From the NCBI RefSeq assembly GCF_011386835.1, contig NC_088800.1, positions 19,626,572 through 19,690,571 on the forward strand: 64,000 nucleotides of DNA, written 5' to 3'. A program made the position numbers and the translations under genes. The DNA is from Chrysemys picta bellii. Its lineage: Eukaryota > Chordata > Testudines > Emydidae. The notes under the pieces are model-generated. The model was not told where the DNA came from. It saw only the letters and a list, made by a program, of their open reading frames with translations, and searched no databases. Shown one piece after another: positions 12,201 to 24,192 of the stretch. The first letter of the stretch is position 1. Each line of letters begins with the position of its first letter.

Positions 12201-13422
12201 GCAGCACTAGCCTTGAACAATATCAGTCGCAGTTGGCACTTGTCTTAATATGCTGTGGTAGGATTATGTCTGCTGTGCCAAGTTTTCTTCCTCCTTGTTT
12301 CTTTTCCTTGAGATTCCACTCTCAGTGAGCAGCCCATCAGCAATTGCGTCCCTTTCTCTCACTAACTTCTCCCCCCATCCTCACATGACTAACAATGGTG
12401 AATTCTACTCACAGGATTGTAGGTGTATTGGATTCTGTTCAATGTTCTGGGCTGAGTGAACCATATGAAACTGTCTGCTTAGTGAGCGCAGACATTAAAT
12501 TGATAAGTGTCTGAGAAGTGGTGAGATGTATCTGGAGAACAGTTAATGCCAAACTACAAAATGAAGGGCTGGGATTTTTGTGAATTCTCTTTCCCTGATG
12601 TTTGCAGTGTTATAAAAATTTGCATTCAAACTAAAAATATGTTTTTGATCATTTTAGCCACTCTAAGCATTTTTTTGTTGTATTTCGCTTTGAATATAGA
12701 TACTTCAAAACAGTCTGTAAGCTTCATTTTAACTTTGAGCACAAATCCCTTTGTTTAAAAGCAAAGGTCAGTGAAACATATTTTCACAGTTACTTTATAG
12801 TAAGCAATGATATATTAGCCCAAAGAAACTATGACACTCCTACAGACTTTATTTATTGGTTGGGTAAAGCACCTATCATTTGACTATAGGTCCATTTATA
12901 ATACTTAAATAGAAACAAAGAAAAAACATAATAAAATCCACATAACATAGCAAACCACCCAGCCAAAGCCATCCAGGCAGAAGAATAATTGCCCCAAATA
13001 ATCAAGTAGTAATAACCACACACAGGCTTCAAACTGTCATCTTACAAAAAGACTGCAAATAAAAGGTGAACATTGCAAAGTGCCCTTAGGTTAACTAATT
13101 CAGTCTTTGGCAGACCCGGGGCTGGGGAGGGGGTGAAGAGAGGGAGCAAGTTTTAGAGTTGTGGAGAACTTAGACGTCAAAAATGGTAAGTCTGTTTCAG
13201 AGCTCCAAAATTACAATTGTATTACAGCTGGTGGTACATTCGCTAGTATTTAAACGCCCAAATTATATTTTAAAAATCTCAACACAATTCGAACTATTCC
13301 ATTTGTATCCTTCCTGCTGTTGGGATCTAATAGTCAGCATTTATCAAGAAGCTAAATAGTAGTGACAGGTCTGAAAATACTCCAGTAATACTCTCTTGTA
13401 GCTGTATATCTTGTCAATGTAC
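12201..13422. other. Intron, nothing recognised
   Basis: AT-rich sequence without recognisable repeats except small A-rich tracts. Bases 14640-15760 are comparable. Confidence 0.45.
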
Positions 13423-13424
13423 TA

Positions 13425-13660
13425 CCCTGTTTCCCCGAAAATAATACATCCTCCGAAAATAAGGCCTACTTACAGTTTTGCCTCTCGTTGTAATATAAGG
13501 CATCCCCCCGATAATAAGACCTCCCCGATAATAAGGCATCCACCGATAATAAGGCATTTTTCATTTCTGAAAAATAAGACATCCCCTGAAAATAAGACCT
13601 AGCGCATCTTTGGGAGCAAAAATTAATATAAGACACTGTCTTATTTTCGGGGAAACAGGG
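13425..13660. mobile_element. Tc1/mariner-type MITE
   Basis: Termini CCCTGTTTCCCCGAAAATAA and TTATTTTCGGGGAAACAGGG are inverted and flanked by TA on both sides (13423-13424, 13661-13662), the Tc1/mariner target. The interior is a run of ccgataataaggcat-like units repeated about every 20 bases. It has no coding capacity. Confidence 0.9.
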
Positions 13661-13777
13661 TAGGAAAGATTTTGTTCTTGAGTTATTTCACCTGAAGATA
13701 CAGATATTCAATTCAAATGATGTCCTCTTTTCTGCATCTGCAACTAATTACAAAAACAAACAAACATCATTCTGGGA

Positions 13778-14625
13778 TGTATTAGCAGGAATGTTGTAAG
13801 CAAGACACAAGAAGGAATTCTTCCACTCTACTCGGCACTGATTAGTCCTCAACTCAAATATTGTGTCCAGTTCTGGGCACCACATTTCAGAAAGATGTGG
13901 ACAAATTAGATAAAAGTCCAGAGAAGAGCAACAAAAATGATTAAAGGTCTAGAAAACAAGACCTATGAGGGAAAAAAATTGGGTTTGTTTAGTCTGGAGA
14001 CAAGAACACTGAGAGGAGACATAACAGTTTTCAAGACCATAAAAGGTGGTTATAAGAAGGAGGGAGAAAAATTGTTCTCCTTAACCTCTGAGGATAGGAC
14101 AAGAAGCAAGGGGCTTAAATTGAAGCAAGGGAGGTTTAGGTTGGACTTTAGGAAAAACTTCCTATCAGGGTGGTTAAGCACTAGAATAAATTGCCTAGAA
14201 AGGTTGTGGAATATCCGTGATTGGAGATTTTAAAGAGCAGGTTAGACAAACACCTGTCAGGGATGGTCTAGATCAGCGTTTCCCAAACTTGGGACGGCGC
14301 TTGTGTAGGGAAAGGGCCTGGCGGGCCGGGCCGATTTGTTTACCTGCCGCGGGCCGAGGGAGGTACTGGACGCCGCTTCCAGCAGCTCCCATGGGCCTGG
14401 AGCAGCGAACTGCGGCCAGTGGGAGCCGCAATCGGCCAGACCTGCGGACATGGCAGGTAAACAAACTGGCCCGGCCCACCAGGGCTTTTCCCTACACAAG
14501 CGGTGTCCCAAGTTTGGGAAACACTGGTCTAGATAATACTTAGTCCTGCCATGAGTTCAGGGGATTGGACTAGATGACCTCTCAAGGTCCTTTCCAGTGC
14601 TACGATTCTATAATTCTAATTGTGG
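13778..14625 (+). mobile_element. CR1 LINE 3-prime end, split by a hAT
   Basis: Landmarks in order: cagttctgggcaccacattt, gcaacaaaaatgattaaagg, gaggtttaggttggacttta, and after the insert ggattggactagatgacctc and attctataattctaat. The frame at 13937 translates to the CR1 ORF2 C-terminus (MIKGLENKTYE). Bases 14274-14526 are a later hAT insertion. Confidence 0.9.
14274..14526. mobile_element. Palindromic hAT MITE nested in CR1
   Basis: The ends cagcgtttcccaaacttggg and cccaagtttgggaaacactg are inverted. The CR1 host sequence gtctagat is duplicated exactly at 14266-14273 and 14527-14534. The inner arms gtttacctgc / gcaggtaaac and the body match the element at 41877-42199. Confidence 0.95.
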
Positions 14626-15770
14626 GTGCAAAGCATAACAAAACTTGAAATGGGCACCCAAATGATGATAGGATTTGTGTTTCTGGTTGCAGGTGCAAAA
14701 TATGTGTGCACAATTTTTATTAATGTAAAATTATTCCCACAAAAGGGAGGCAGGACTAAGGTCCCACTGAAACACTGCCCCACAAGCCTTATAAAATGAG
14801 TATTAAAGGGTATCTGGCATTTACGGGGTGTGAGAAGAGGTGGGGTGATTTGGTCTGGACTCTTTTACTGACCTGTCAAAACTTAAAATACGTTTGAGTT
14901 ATTTTATTCTCACCCCCTGGCTTGAAAACCCTGTAGGTTTTTTCATTATCAAAAATTACTGTTTGCAAACTTGGGAAGCACTATGCTGTTTGGCAGCTAG
15001 TACACAAGTAAAGGGTTTACTTATACTAATACCAGATGCCAGTATTTTCTAACTTGTCCAGTTTCAGATAAAAAGGCCTGGACTGTTCATCTGTTCCTTT
15101 TTTGAAGATTCGTATTTGGCAAAACAACAACCCTACTTATATTATTGTGGCCTGGCTGGATAATACCATCAGCCCTATTTTGGTTGCCTTTATCCAATAA
15201 GATATTTGGTTCAGCACAAGCTTTAGCATGGGTTGGGGTGGGGTTATGCCTATGCTTTGTGCATCTTGCCTGACATGTGGGTACTGCCCCACTGAAAGAC
15301 AGAATAATTTGTGTGTGTCCATTTGATAGGCAAATCCCAGGATAAAATGTAGCGGGGAGGTGGGGGGAGGGAGATCGTCAACTAGTGTAAAGTGTCATAG
15401 CTCCATTGAAGTCAACAGCTGAGAATCTGCCCCAAAGAATGTTGATGATATCCAGACAACTTTGCTACTGCTTTGGAGTTCTCTGTGATTTGAGTTCTTC
15501 TCATCTCATGAGTTATCAAGACTTATTTTTCGGGGTGATTTCAATGTCCATGTCCAGAATAAGTCTCAAGCTTTCACTCAGTGACTCCCTGATATAGCTT
15601 CAGGCTCAGCCTGGACATGCTGAAGGAATTAAAAGAATAGCTTTGTCATGGCCTAAATATAATAATTATTGTTTCCTAATGGTATCCCCACCTCTTTTGG
15701 AGTAGAGTGACTGCTATAATGGTTCATCATAGGAGCTAACAGACCCAGGTGGGTTCTAGGTACCTCTAGG

Positions 15771-16134
15771 CAGGGCTGTTCCCTTACCCCTGGGGCTGCA
15801 GAGACATGCTAGCAGCCAGCTGCTTCCGGGAGCAGCATGGGGCTATGGCAGGCAGGCAGCCTGCCTGAGCCCTGCTGCACCGCTGGCCGGGAGCCACCTG
15901 TGGTAAGTGCCTCCCGGCCAGAGCCTGAACCTCGCACCCCCTCCTCCACCCCACCAATATCAGAATCCCCCTCCTGCACCCAAACTCCTTCCCAGACCCC
16001 CTGCCTCCTCCTGCACCTCAATCCCCTGCCCCAGCCCCCTTCAGCACCAAGCTCCCTCCCAGGAAAAAGACTTGTATACAGGGGCCCACAAAATCTAATA
16101 GCCCCAGGCCCACAGGAGAGTTAACCTGGCCCTG
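15771..16134. mobile_element. Short hAT element, CAGGGCTG termini
   Basis: The element begins CAGGGCTGTTCCC and ends TTAACCTGGCCCTG, with a perfect 8-bp duplication cctctagg at 15763-15770 and 16135-16142. The centre is rich in CCCC and CTGCC. It abuts the next element within about ten bases. Confidence 0.85.
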
Positions 16135-16143
16135 CCTCTAGGG

Positions 16144-17071
16144 CAGTGGTCTTCAACCTTTTTATGGACAAGATCACTTTTTGAATTTAAGATCAACCCA
16201 GGATCTATCCCGCCCCTTCTCTGAGGCCCCTTCCCTTCCCTGAGGCCCTGCCCCACTCACTCCATTCCCCCCTCGCTTGCTGTCCCCCACCCTCACTTTC
16301 ACTGGGATGGGGCAGGGGGTTGGGGTGTGGGAGGGGGTGCAGGCTCTAGGCTGGGGCCAAGGGGTTCAGAGTGTGGGAGGAGGCTCCAGGCTGAGCCTGG
16401 GGCAGGGGGTTGGGGTGCAGGAGTGAGGGGTGCAAGCTCTGGGAGAGAGTTTGGGTGCAGGAGGGGGCTCCAGGCTGGGGCAGAGTGTTGGGGTGCAGGA
16501 GAGGGTGATGGGTGTGGGCTCTGGCAGGGAATTTGGTGCAGGAGGGGGTTCAGTGCAGGGGGTTGCCGTGCAGGAGGGGGTGAGGAGTGTAGGCTACAGC
16601 CGGGAGGCGCTTACACAGGCGGCTTCTGGCCAGCGGCACAGCGGGGCTCAGGCAGGCTGCCTGCCTGCTGTGGCCCCACGCTGTTCCCGGAAGCGGCCAG
16701 CTGCTGGCACATCTCTGCAGCCCTTGGAGGAAGGGGGGCAGCATGTCTCCATGGGCTGCCTGCGCCCACAAGTGGCACGCCCACAAGTGGCGCCCCTGCA
16801 GCTCCGATTGGCTGGTTCCTGGCTAATGGGAGCTGCAGGGACGGTGCTGGGGCGGGGGCAGCACGCAGAGCTGCCTCCCACCCCCACCCAGGGGCTGCAG
16901 AGATGTGCCAGCAGCCAGTCGCTTCCGGAAGTGGCGTGGGGCCACGGGAGGCAGGCAGCCTGCCTGAGCCCCACTGTGCCACTGGACTTTTAGCAGCCTG
17001 GAGATCGTGATTGACTGGCAGAGGCTTCAGGATTGACCAGCTGATCGTGATTGATGGGTTGGTGACCACTG
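16144..17071. mobile_element. hAT element, CAGTGGTCTTCAACC termini
   Basis: Termini CAGTGGTCTTCAACC and GGTTGGTGACCACTG agree at 13 of 15 inverted positions. Flanking octamers ctctaggg and ctttgaag differ only by transitions, so the duplication is weak. The interior has G-rich near-tandem units (ggggttggggtgcaggaggg type, 16300-16600). It also has an inverted GC-rich pair (about 16605-16730 against 16885-16995). Long open frames here (227 and 192 codons) are low-complexity and not genes. Confidence 0.75.
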
Positions 17072-17079
17072 CTTTGAAG

Positions 17080-20000
17080 TATAATGGATGCCACACCACT
17101 ACTGTAAACAAGGACATGATTTGAGAACTAGGCACAGTAACGTTTTCATTTAATTTATATGGAGCTAGTGAAAATATGAACTGTATCATTGCTGGTAGTC
17201 ACCAGGTGATTCTATTAGAGATACTTCTAATTCTTTTTATTAGAATGTACAGTATAAGCATCATCTCTGGGAGAAATGCTCATGGTCAGCTATGATGAAG
17301 TTATTTTTGAAACGGAGCACGGTGACAACAGTCTTTCTTCTTTCTGTTTCTATCCTTCTTGGGTGTAGTTATTTCTTGCTTGTTTTGTGGTTATAACATG
17401 TAGGCAAAGCAATCCATGGTGCCAAAACATTAACTTTACAGAAGGTTTGCCAAATCAACTCACAGTAAGATGAAATATTGAGTTCCTTGACTGTAAATGA
17501 CTTTCATAAATAAAACCATAGGTCCCCAATCTGATTTCCTGAGGGCTAGGCCAGTTTGAGGTTCCACTGAGGCAGAATATTTGTTTTTCTGGAATGAGTC
17601 TGTGAAGATTTTTCTTTAAAATTGAATTGTTTTGGTTTTGATTATTTTTAAATAAATAACATATATTCTGAAGATATTAAAGACCAGCTATTTTCTGATC
17701 GCTCATTTGTTTAAGCAGACTTTTGAATAGTAAATAATGTATTAATGTAAAGCAGTCACAGAACAAAAATGTCTCAAATGGCAAAAATAGTTACCAATAA
17801 ATAAATCTCAAGCAATCGAATGTAACAAATGGAAGGACTGTAACATAGACTTGGAAGAGTTGCAGTACAAGAGCAAACAAAAAGAGAGAATAATCCCAGT
17901 GATAATAGAAACAAGTAGAGATGCAATGGGCAGGGAGTGATCAGTGGACAATGTGGGCGTAGGGATGTTTTGCTCCCCTGCGTAGTATGTCTAGTATGAA
18001 TTCCATTGAATAGCACTGAGTTCCTGTTAAAAATAGCAATAAAAAGAAAGCCCTTTCCCCCGGGATGGATAAGCTTTCAGTCCATAGAACTATGGCCTGT
18101 TTCAAAAGGCAGCAGTTTAATCAATATATTTCAGGCCGTTTGTTTTGCTCTTCCAGACATGGTTGTCCCATTGTATAAGACTTGCATATAAATGTTTGTG
18201 CAAAGCTTAAAATATTTAGTATTAGACTTGTTGGAGCCCTGATCCTCTGTTAAATTAAGCTATTGTGTGCAGTTGTTCTTTGAATGACTGCATATTATGT
18301 ACAAGTGGAATCAAGATAATGCATCGTTGATACAATGCTGCCTCCCCAGAAAGAAGTGGATGTTATCAAACAGGAATTCATAAAAAACATCAATGAAGTT
18401 GGAAGCTTTCTAGTAGGTTGGTGCTACATATTTACAGTTGATATCCTTATTAACAGAAGAGGCAACTAAAGAAAACTGATAGAAAACTAGGTAGATGCCT
18501 AGTTCACACAATTTCCCCTAACAGCATAGCATGAAAATAGTTTCAGGTAATGTTTGGCAACTACTTGTTTATGAATCTATTGCCTTACCTGAGTAGGGAG
18601 AGACTCTTCTTGTTAGATGCAATTCTGATCAGGGATAGTTTTATGATTGGTGGGGCCCCAAGCTATCTGAGAAGGGCAGAGGCGGGGGGAGGATTCAGCA
18701 GTGGATTTCCTCCACTCCAATCCCATTTGGCAGTAAATTTCCTCCAACTGTCAGACCGGCTTCTGGAGTGGAGAGTGGGTCACCCTGTGAATTGCTAAAT
18801 CAGCACAAAAATATGGGGGATTTAGAGGGAGTACAGAAGTATAGGGACCAAACAGTAGCTTGTATTGCATGTGCCTAGGACCAGATTTGCTTGTGTCTAA
18901 ATGGATATTTACAACTTACATTTTTTACCCCAGCAATGCTGGATACTTAACCATACCAGACCAACCCCTGGAGAAACACTGTTATTTTGTTTTTTTGCAT
19001 TGCACATAACATCGTATTAGTTGCTGAACTGCATAATTAGTTTTTTTTCCAAATTCAACATTCTGCTCTCTCTTGACCATCTCTAGTACAGACTGATTGG
19101 TTAAGAGCCCCACTAGGGGCATCTGAATGGCTAATCTAATGCTGTCTTGTGTATTGGTACCACAGCAGGTCAGGTTATTCCCTTCCGGAGGGAGTACGGT
19201 TTATTCTGTACTGGTGTTTTTAAAGTATAGGTACTGTTGTTCCATGTTACACATTTTATATACTCTGAAGTATGGTCTCTGCAAGGAGAACTAATTCACA
19301 AATGTGTCTTCAGAACAAGAAATTGTAACTGTTAAGTGAAAACTCAGACTTCGGTAAAAGTTGATCTTTAACCTAAGATGCTTTTTAATACTTGAGCCCC
19401 AAGAAGTGGGATTTTGTTACGTCAAATGCTAATGGAAAATGCTAAAGTGGCGGTTCATACAAAAAGCACTAGATATGTTGCCACCAATATCCTGATGTTT
19501 AAATTGTATTTTGCTCTATCATCATAATCCTTCATTTATATATTTCACCGTGGCACTTTCCAGAGATGAAATTAAATCTCGTCTACACTAGGGAATTCCA
19601 CAAAAACAAAACAAACTGGTACGCTCATCAGACTGCCCAAATTGGTACCAGGACATCTGGGAGCCCCATTACAGATGCAGTTCTAGCAGCCCTCGCCACA
19701 AAATGGTGGCAAAAATGCCAGAAGCATTTTGAGCCCTGTCCAAATCTCTCTGTATTCATTGAATGGCTGTATTTGCAAGCCTGGCTTCTACTGGAGTCAC
19801 TGTAATGCACGTACAGTGAATCCACGGGGCTCCAGTGAATCCTTATGGTTTCCTTATGTGGGAGTGGAACAAGATTCCATGTGTCATGAGGTGACCTGTT
19901 AGGCAGAGCTGAATTTTGAAAAGGAGTAGAAATATCAGAATAGTGAGCATTTTGTTCCTCAGTCTTTTGACATTTTAATTGGGATAATATCTATCCACAG

Positions 20001-20250
20001 AATCATGATTTGAACTCTGTACTCCCTGAACTCATTGAGGACATTACAGGAAAGTAAAAAAGCAAAATTTAAAAGCGTTAATAGACACAGAGCTCCAAAG
20101 CAGTTCATGTGCTCTGATGCATTATCTTTTTCATTCTCACTGTGTGTTTCTCTCTCAATCTCTCCCCATTTTGAAATCAATTTAGGCTGGGATTTTCTAT
20201 AGATTCTATGGGGTTTAGGCTTCCAGCTCCCATTGGCATTCAGTGGGAGT
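17080..20250. other. Intron, mostly unassigned
   Basis: No supported gene. A block at about 19575-19870 starting cgtctacactagggaattcc may be a truncated DNA transposon, but I see no second end. Confidence 0.4.
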
Positions 20251-20270
20251 TGGGTAACTAACTCCCTTAA

Positions 20271-20414
20271 AAAGCAACAGAGAGTCCCGTCTGACAAAGT
20301 GGGTATTCACCCACGAAAGCTTATGCTCCAATACATCTATTAGTCTTAAAGGTGCCACAGGACTCTCTGTTGCTTTTTACAGATCCAGACTAACACGGCT
20401 ACCCCTCTAATACT
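20271..20414 (-). mobile_element. Penelope-like element tail insertion
   Basis: On the minus strand it reads ggtagccgtgttagtctgga, then cataagctttcgtgggtgaa. The left 20 bases are an inverted copy of an internal piece (gactctctgttgctttt). A 12-bp duplication taactcccttaa is at 20259-20270 and 20415-20426. Confidence 0.85.
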
Positions 20415-21148
20415 TAACTCCCTTAACTCATTTGAAACTCCCACCCTAAATGTTCTGTCTCTTCTCCCTTTCCAACTAGTGCAGCTTAATATTTTTTTCT
20501 GATGTGTTAAGTGAACTAATCAAAATGTCCAAGACAATCTAGGTCCAAACTGGTATCTGCTGTTTAGTATATAGTTTTCAGATGTTGTCCGAAGGATTTT
20601 TTTTCTACACACAATATAGCACATTCTGCTTATGTAACTAAAAGGGATCATCAACTCTTTTGGAGCTGTCAGCCTTCAGTTGCATACACATTTAAAGCAT
20701 AGCACAACAACATATTGCAGTGATCCAACAGGGCAGAGTGATGGCTTTGGGTGTGGTTGGGTATGTAAATTAATTTTTAAAATGACTGGACTAAATTTAT
20801 GGCCCCTGCATAAAGCCAGAGTAATTTGTCTTTGTGGGTGAAATGTGTGGAGTTTCTTGATTTAAAATTAAACATAATATATACTGCTTTATGCATGAAG
20901 TCACCACTCCAAATAAATTGAGATATAAAATGTACAGTTTTTGGAGAGGGGAATTAACACTCAAATCTGGCCAAGATGCAGGGCTACAGTGGAACCTTTG
21001 GATTGCTCTTCTTCATTGTTTGCACAATCTGTTACAATGACTGGATCTACATAGTTGGAGATCTCACGGCCTCATTTTAATCCTCCATTCCACCTTCCAT
21101 GTTGACCTATGTAGAGCCAGTAGAGACTGCTTTCAGGGAAGGCTAATT

Positions 21149-21255
21149 AGGGTACATCTACACTGTATTTTAAAACCTATGGCAGCAAATCTCAGAGCCT
21201 GGGTCTACAGATTCAAGCTCACCGGGCTCGCACTACACTGCTAAAAACCTTCCAG
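21149..21255 (+). mobile_element. Truncated DNA transposon end
   Basis: The stretch gggtacatctacactgtatt to ctcgcactacactgct resembles the CTACACTG-ended MITEs elsewhere in the window. The far end could not be found. Confidence 0.4.
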
Positions 21256-22641
21256 AAAAAAAGTTCCTTTAAAAACACACAAAAAACCCCAAGCCTGAAC
21301 ATCCCCTGGGGATGTTTTACTGTTTAAAAATCATATTTAAATAGCATAGTTGCAGTGCTGTTAAAAGCCAAAAAATTCATGATTGAGCCTGAGGCTGCCC
21401 CATATTTCAGGATGATGTGAGCTCCCCACTCTTATCCCTCCAGAACAGAATGATTTCAGGGCAAAGCATGAGCCATAGCTTTGGATTTTCTGACTTTTTC
21501 AGTATGTGTAAGAGGCTAATGTTAATATTAGTAAGTGGGTTTGCTTAGTGGTTTCCTGGATTCCTCTTGAATCCTTAGCCCTCAAATGTCATGGTGACTT
21601 GTCTCTCTGCTGGGGGAGGACTGGCTGCAGTTCTGAGTTGCCTGTTAGAGATCATTTGAAGAGCAAGATTATGCTTTATCTCTGAGCAGAGCACTAACTC
21701 TCCAGCACTTTCAGCTCTTGCTGGGATTAACGTTCTTTAAACAGATTTTATAATCACTAGATTAACAACAGATTACTAATGTCAATTAGAGTTGGGCCCA
21801 AACTATGATATTTGCCTCTAGTTTGGGATACAAATTATCATGAAACTCGGGTGTAAGGACCCATTTGGACTATAAATGATGACTAAAACTTCTCTCTTTA
21901 TCAATTAAATTTTCCCTCCAATTTTGTCCTACAAATTAGCATGAGAAACAATATTGCAAATAAATTACATTCCCTACAACTGTTTCCTTTAAAGATTATC
22001 CAAATATATAAGTGCACCTGAAAAACTAAATAAAATTAAGTTAAATGTGCTGCAACTAACATACATTTCCCCACTTAAGATAAAGTACAGAGGAGAAGAG
22101 AGCTTGAAAACGAGTGAACTCTGGCTCTAGATGAAAATGCTGCTATTGAAAACTTTCCAGAACAACATGTACTTGGATCAGTATTAAAGAGAAGTTCTTC
22201 GAATGTCTAAGCCAAATGACCTAGCATGCTGATAGTGCAGGGCATATTTCACAGTTGTATAAATATTTAAACTGTTTTCCAGCCTATAAGACAAGTAAAT
22301 TAGATTTTTTTTAGCTAAAAATAAAACCAACCTTTATTACTACCTTGTAATAACCCATCTTTATTCTGAACTTGACTGGAATCGGTCAGTACTGCTATAT
22401 TATCACTACAGAGAAGTACTTTATTAATGCTTCATTGCAATAGGACACAAGCTCTCTGACATCTTAGTGAATTTTAAACAAAAGCATCTGAAAGTTACAT
22501 TGATGCACATGGTCTGCTTTCCCTCTGGCTCACTACAGTTTTGGGGAATCCTTGCAAAAATGTCAATAGGGCCCCATTTATTTCTGCCCTTCCGATTCAA
22601 GGCAATATCTAATAATTGCAGAACCTTTGCTGCATTATAAT

Positions 22642-23106
22642 TAGGGCCCTACCAAATTCATGGCTGTGAAAAACATACCATGGACTGTGAAATCTGGTCT
22701 CCCCTATGAAATCTGGTCTCTTGTGAACTTTTATCCTATACTATACAGATTTCACGGGGGAGAACAGTGTTTCTCAAACTGGGGGTCCCAATGTTCTTGT
22801 AGGGGGTTGTGGTATTGCCACCCTTACTTCTGCACTGCCTTCGGTGGCCGGAGAGTGGAGGCTGCTGGCCAGGCACCCAGCTCTGAAGCAGCGCCCCACC
22901 AGCAGCAACGCAGAAGTAAGAGTGGCAATACCATACCGTGCCACGCTTACTTCTGCGCTGCTGCCTTCAGAGTTGAGTCAGGACCCCTAGAGTTACAACA
23001 CCGTGAAATTTCAGATTTAAATATCTGAAATAATGCAATTTATGACTTTTAAAATCCTATGACCATGAAATTGACCATAATGGACCATGAATTTGGTAGG
23101 GCCCTA
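22642..23106. mobile_element. hAT-like element, TAGGGCCCTACCAAATTCATGG termini (copy 1)
   Basis: Termini tagggccctaccaaattcat and atgaatttggtagggcccta are inverted. Flanks attataat / tttataat (22634-22641, 23107-23114) agree at 7 of 8. Inner tgaaatctggtctcc arms surround GC-rich units with tacttctgc. A second copy is at 58042-58801. Confidence 0.88.
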
Positions 23107-23678
23107 TTTATAATGCATTTGAATTAGCCAGTGCAAACATGGAAGAGTTTTTCAAATGTTAGCAACAATGAATACTTGTTCAAGCAAGCTTGAAAACAGC
23201 TTGCTATTTAATTTTTTCTTCTGTTTTCTTTGTTCTCATTATTTTCTTTCCTTCTCTTTTCCATGTCTTATCTCATGCATCTAAATCTTCCTCCCCACTT
23301 TGCTGCTTCATGTTTTCGTTTCCCTTCTCCATCTCTGTTTCCTGCTCTCCAGTCATATGTGCAATGATTATGACAAAGATCCTTCTAGTATACAGGAATC
23401 TGGTAGGGATCTTACTGAATAAAGTCTTTACTAATGTTATCACCAACAGAAATAATTTTAAAATGGATAGTAGTCAGTAGTTTGTCATACAGATGATTTG
23501 TTAATAATGGAACATAGTGTTTATTTTGAGTAAGGCACCCTGAGCATTGATTTTGTAGTGTAATAGTGCATATTTAATACCTTGTAAATGACCTTAAGAC
23601 TACAAGTGTAAATTACTATCTCTCACTAAACATATTTCTAGAAAAAGTGTGTATGTGTGTGCGTTTTATCTTTCATAG

Positions 23679-23751
23679 ATTACAGAATGAAAAATGGATG
23701 AATGTAAGACCCGGTGACATCATTAAACTGGAGAATAATACATTTGTAGCT
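23679..23751 (+). CDS. ATP8B4: ATP8B4 exon B: actuator domain
   Basis: This 73-nt exon completes the Arg codon and encodes LQNEKWMNVRPGDIIKLENN then TFVA. The V-x-x-GDIIKLE pattern is the conserved start of the P-type ATPase actuator (A) domain. The acceptor is tttatctttcatag, preceded by a short TG-rich tract, and the donor is gtaagta. It ends in phase 0. A GGGCTTGTCTACACT-type transposon begins about 150 bases downstream. Confidence 0.95.
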
Positions 23752-23898
23752 GTAAGTAGTTCTGATATTTTCTTTCATAGTACATGTCACGAAGAAATAA
23801 AATGGTAACAAATACTTGCCTCGCTCTAACTTTCTGTGTATATTGTGTGGCTGTTGCCCCTTGTTTCCCATATGCATTGACACCCCCTTTGGAAATGA

Positions 23899-24192
23899 GG
23901 GCTTGTCTACACTACCGGCCGGATTGGTGGGCAGCGATCGATCCAGCGGGGGTCGATTAATCATGTCTAGTATGGACGCGATAAATCGACCGCTTAGCGC
24001 TCTCCCGTCGACTTCGGTACTCCACCAGAATGAGGAGCACAAGCGGTTTTGATGGGAGAGTGTCAGCCGTCTACTTACCGCAGTGAAGACACCGCAGTAA
24101 GTAGATCTAAGTACGCTGACTTCAGCTACGCTATTCACGTAGCTGAAGTTGCGTATCTTAGATCGACCCCGCAGGGTAGTGTAGACAAGCCC
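23899..24192 (-). mobile_element. Short DNA transposon, GGGCTTGTCTACACTAC termini (copy 2)
   Basis: It begins gggcttgtctacactacc and ends ggtagtgtagacaagccc, an 18-base perfect inverted pair. The interior matches the copy at 8607-8904 in the opposite orientation. I could not define a convincing target-site duplication, so the superfamily is left open. Confidence 0.85.

Noticed and set aside
13425..13660. CRISPR-like array of short repeats
   Set aside because: The repeated units are contiguous and belong to a TA-flanked mariner MITE in a vertebrate genome; there are no unique spacers.
16327..17189. Open frames of 227, 187 and 192 codons on both strands
   Set aside because: They lie entirely inside a G-rich hAT element with near-tandem units; overlapping open frames on both strands and low-complexity products indicate composition, not coding.
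22660..23028. 122-codon open frame
   Set aside because: It lies inside the TAGGGCCCTAC element and its frame is not retained in the copy at 58042.
24060..24130. Cis-regulatory palindrome (ttcagctacgctattcacgtagctgaa)
   Set aside because: It is the subterminal inverted structure of a MITE family also seen at 8650, not a host regulatory site.
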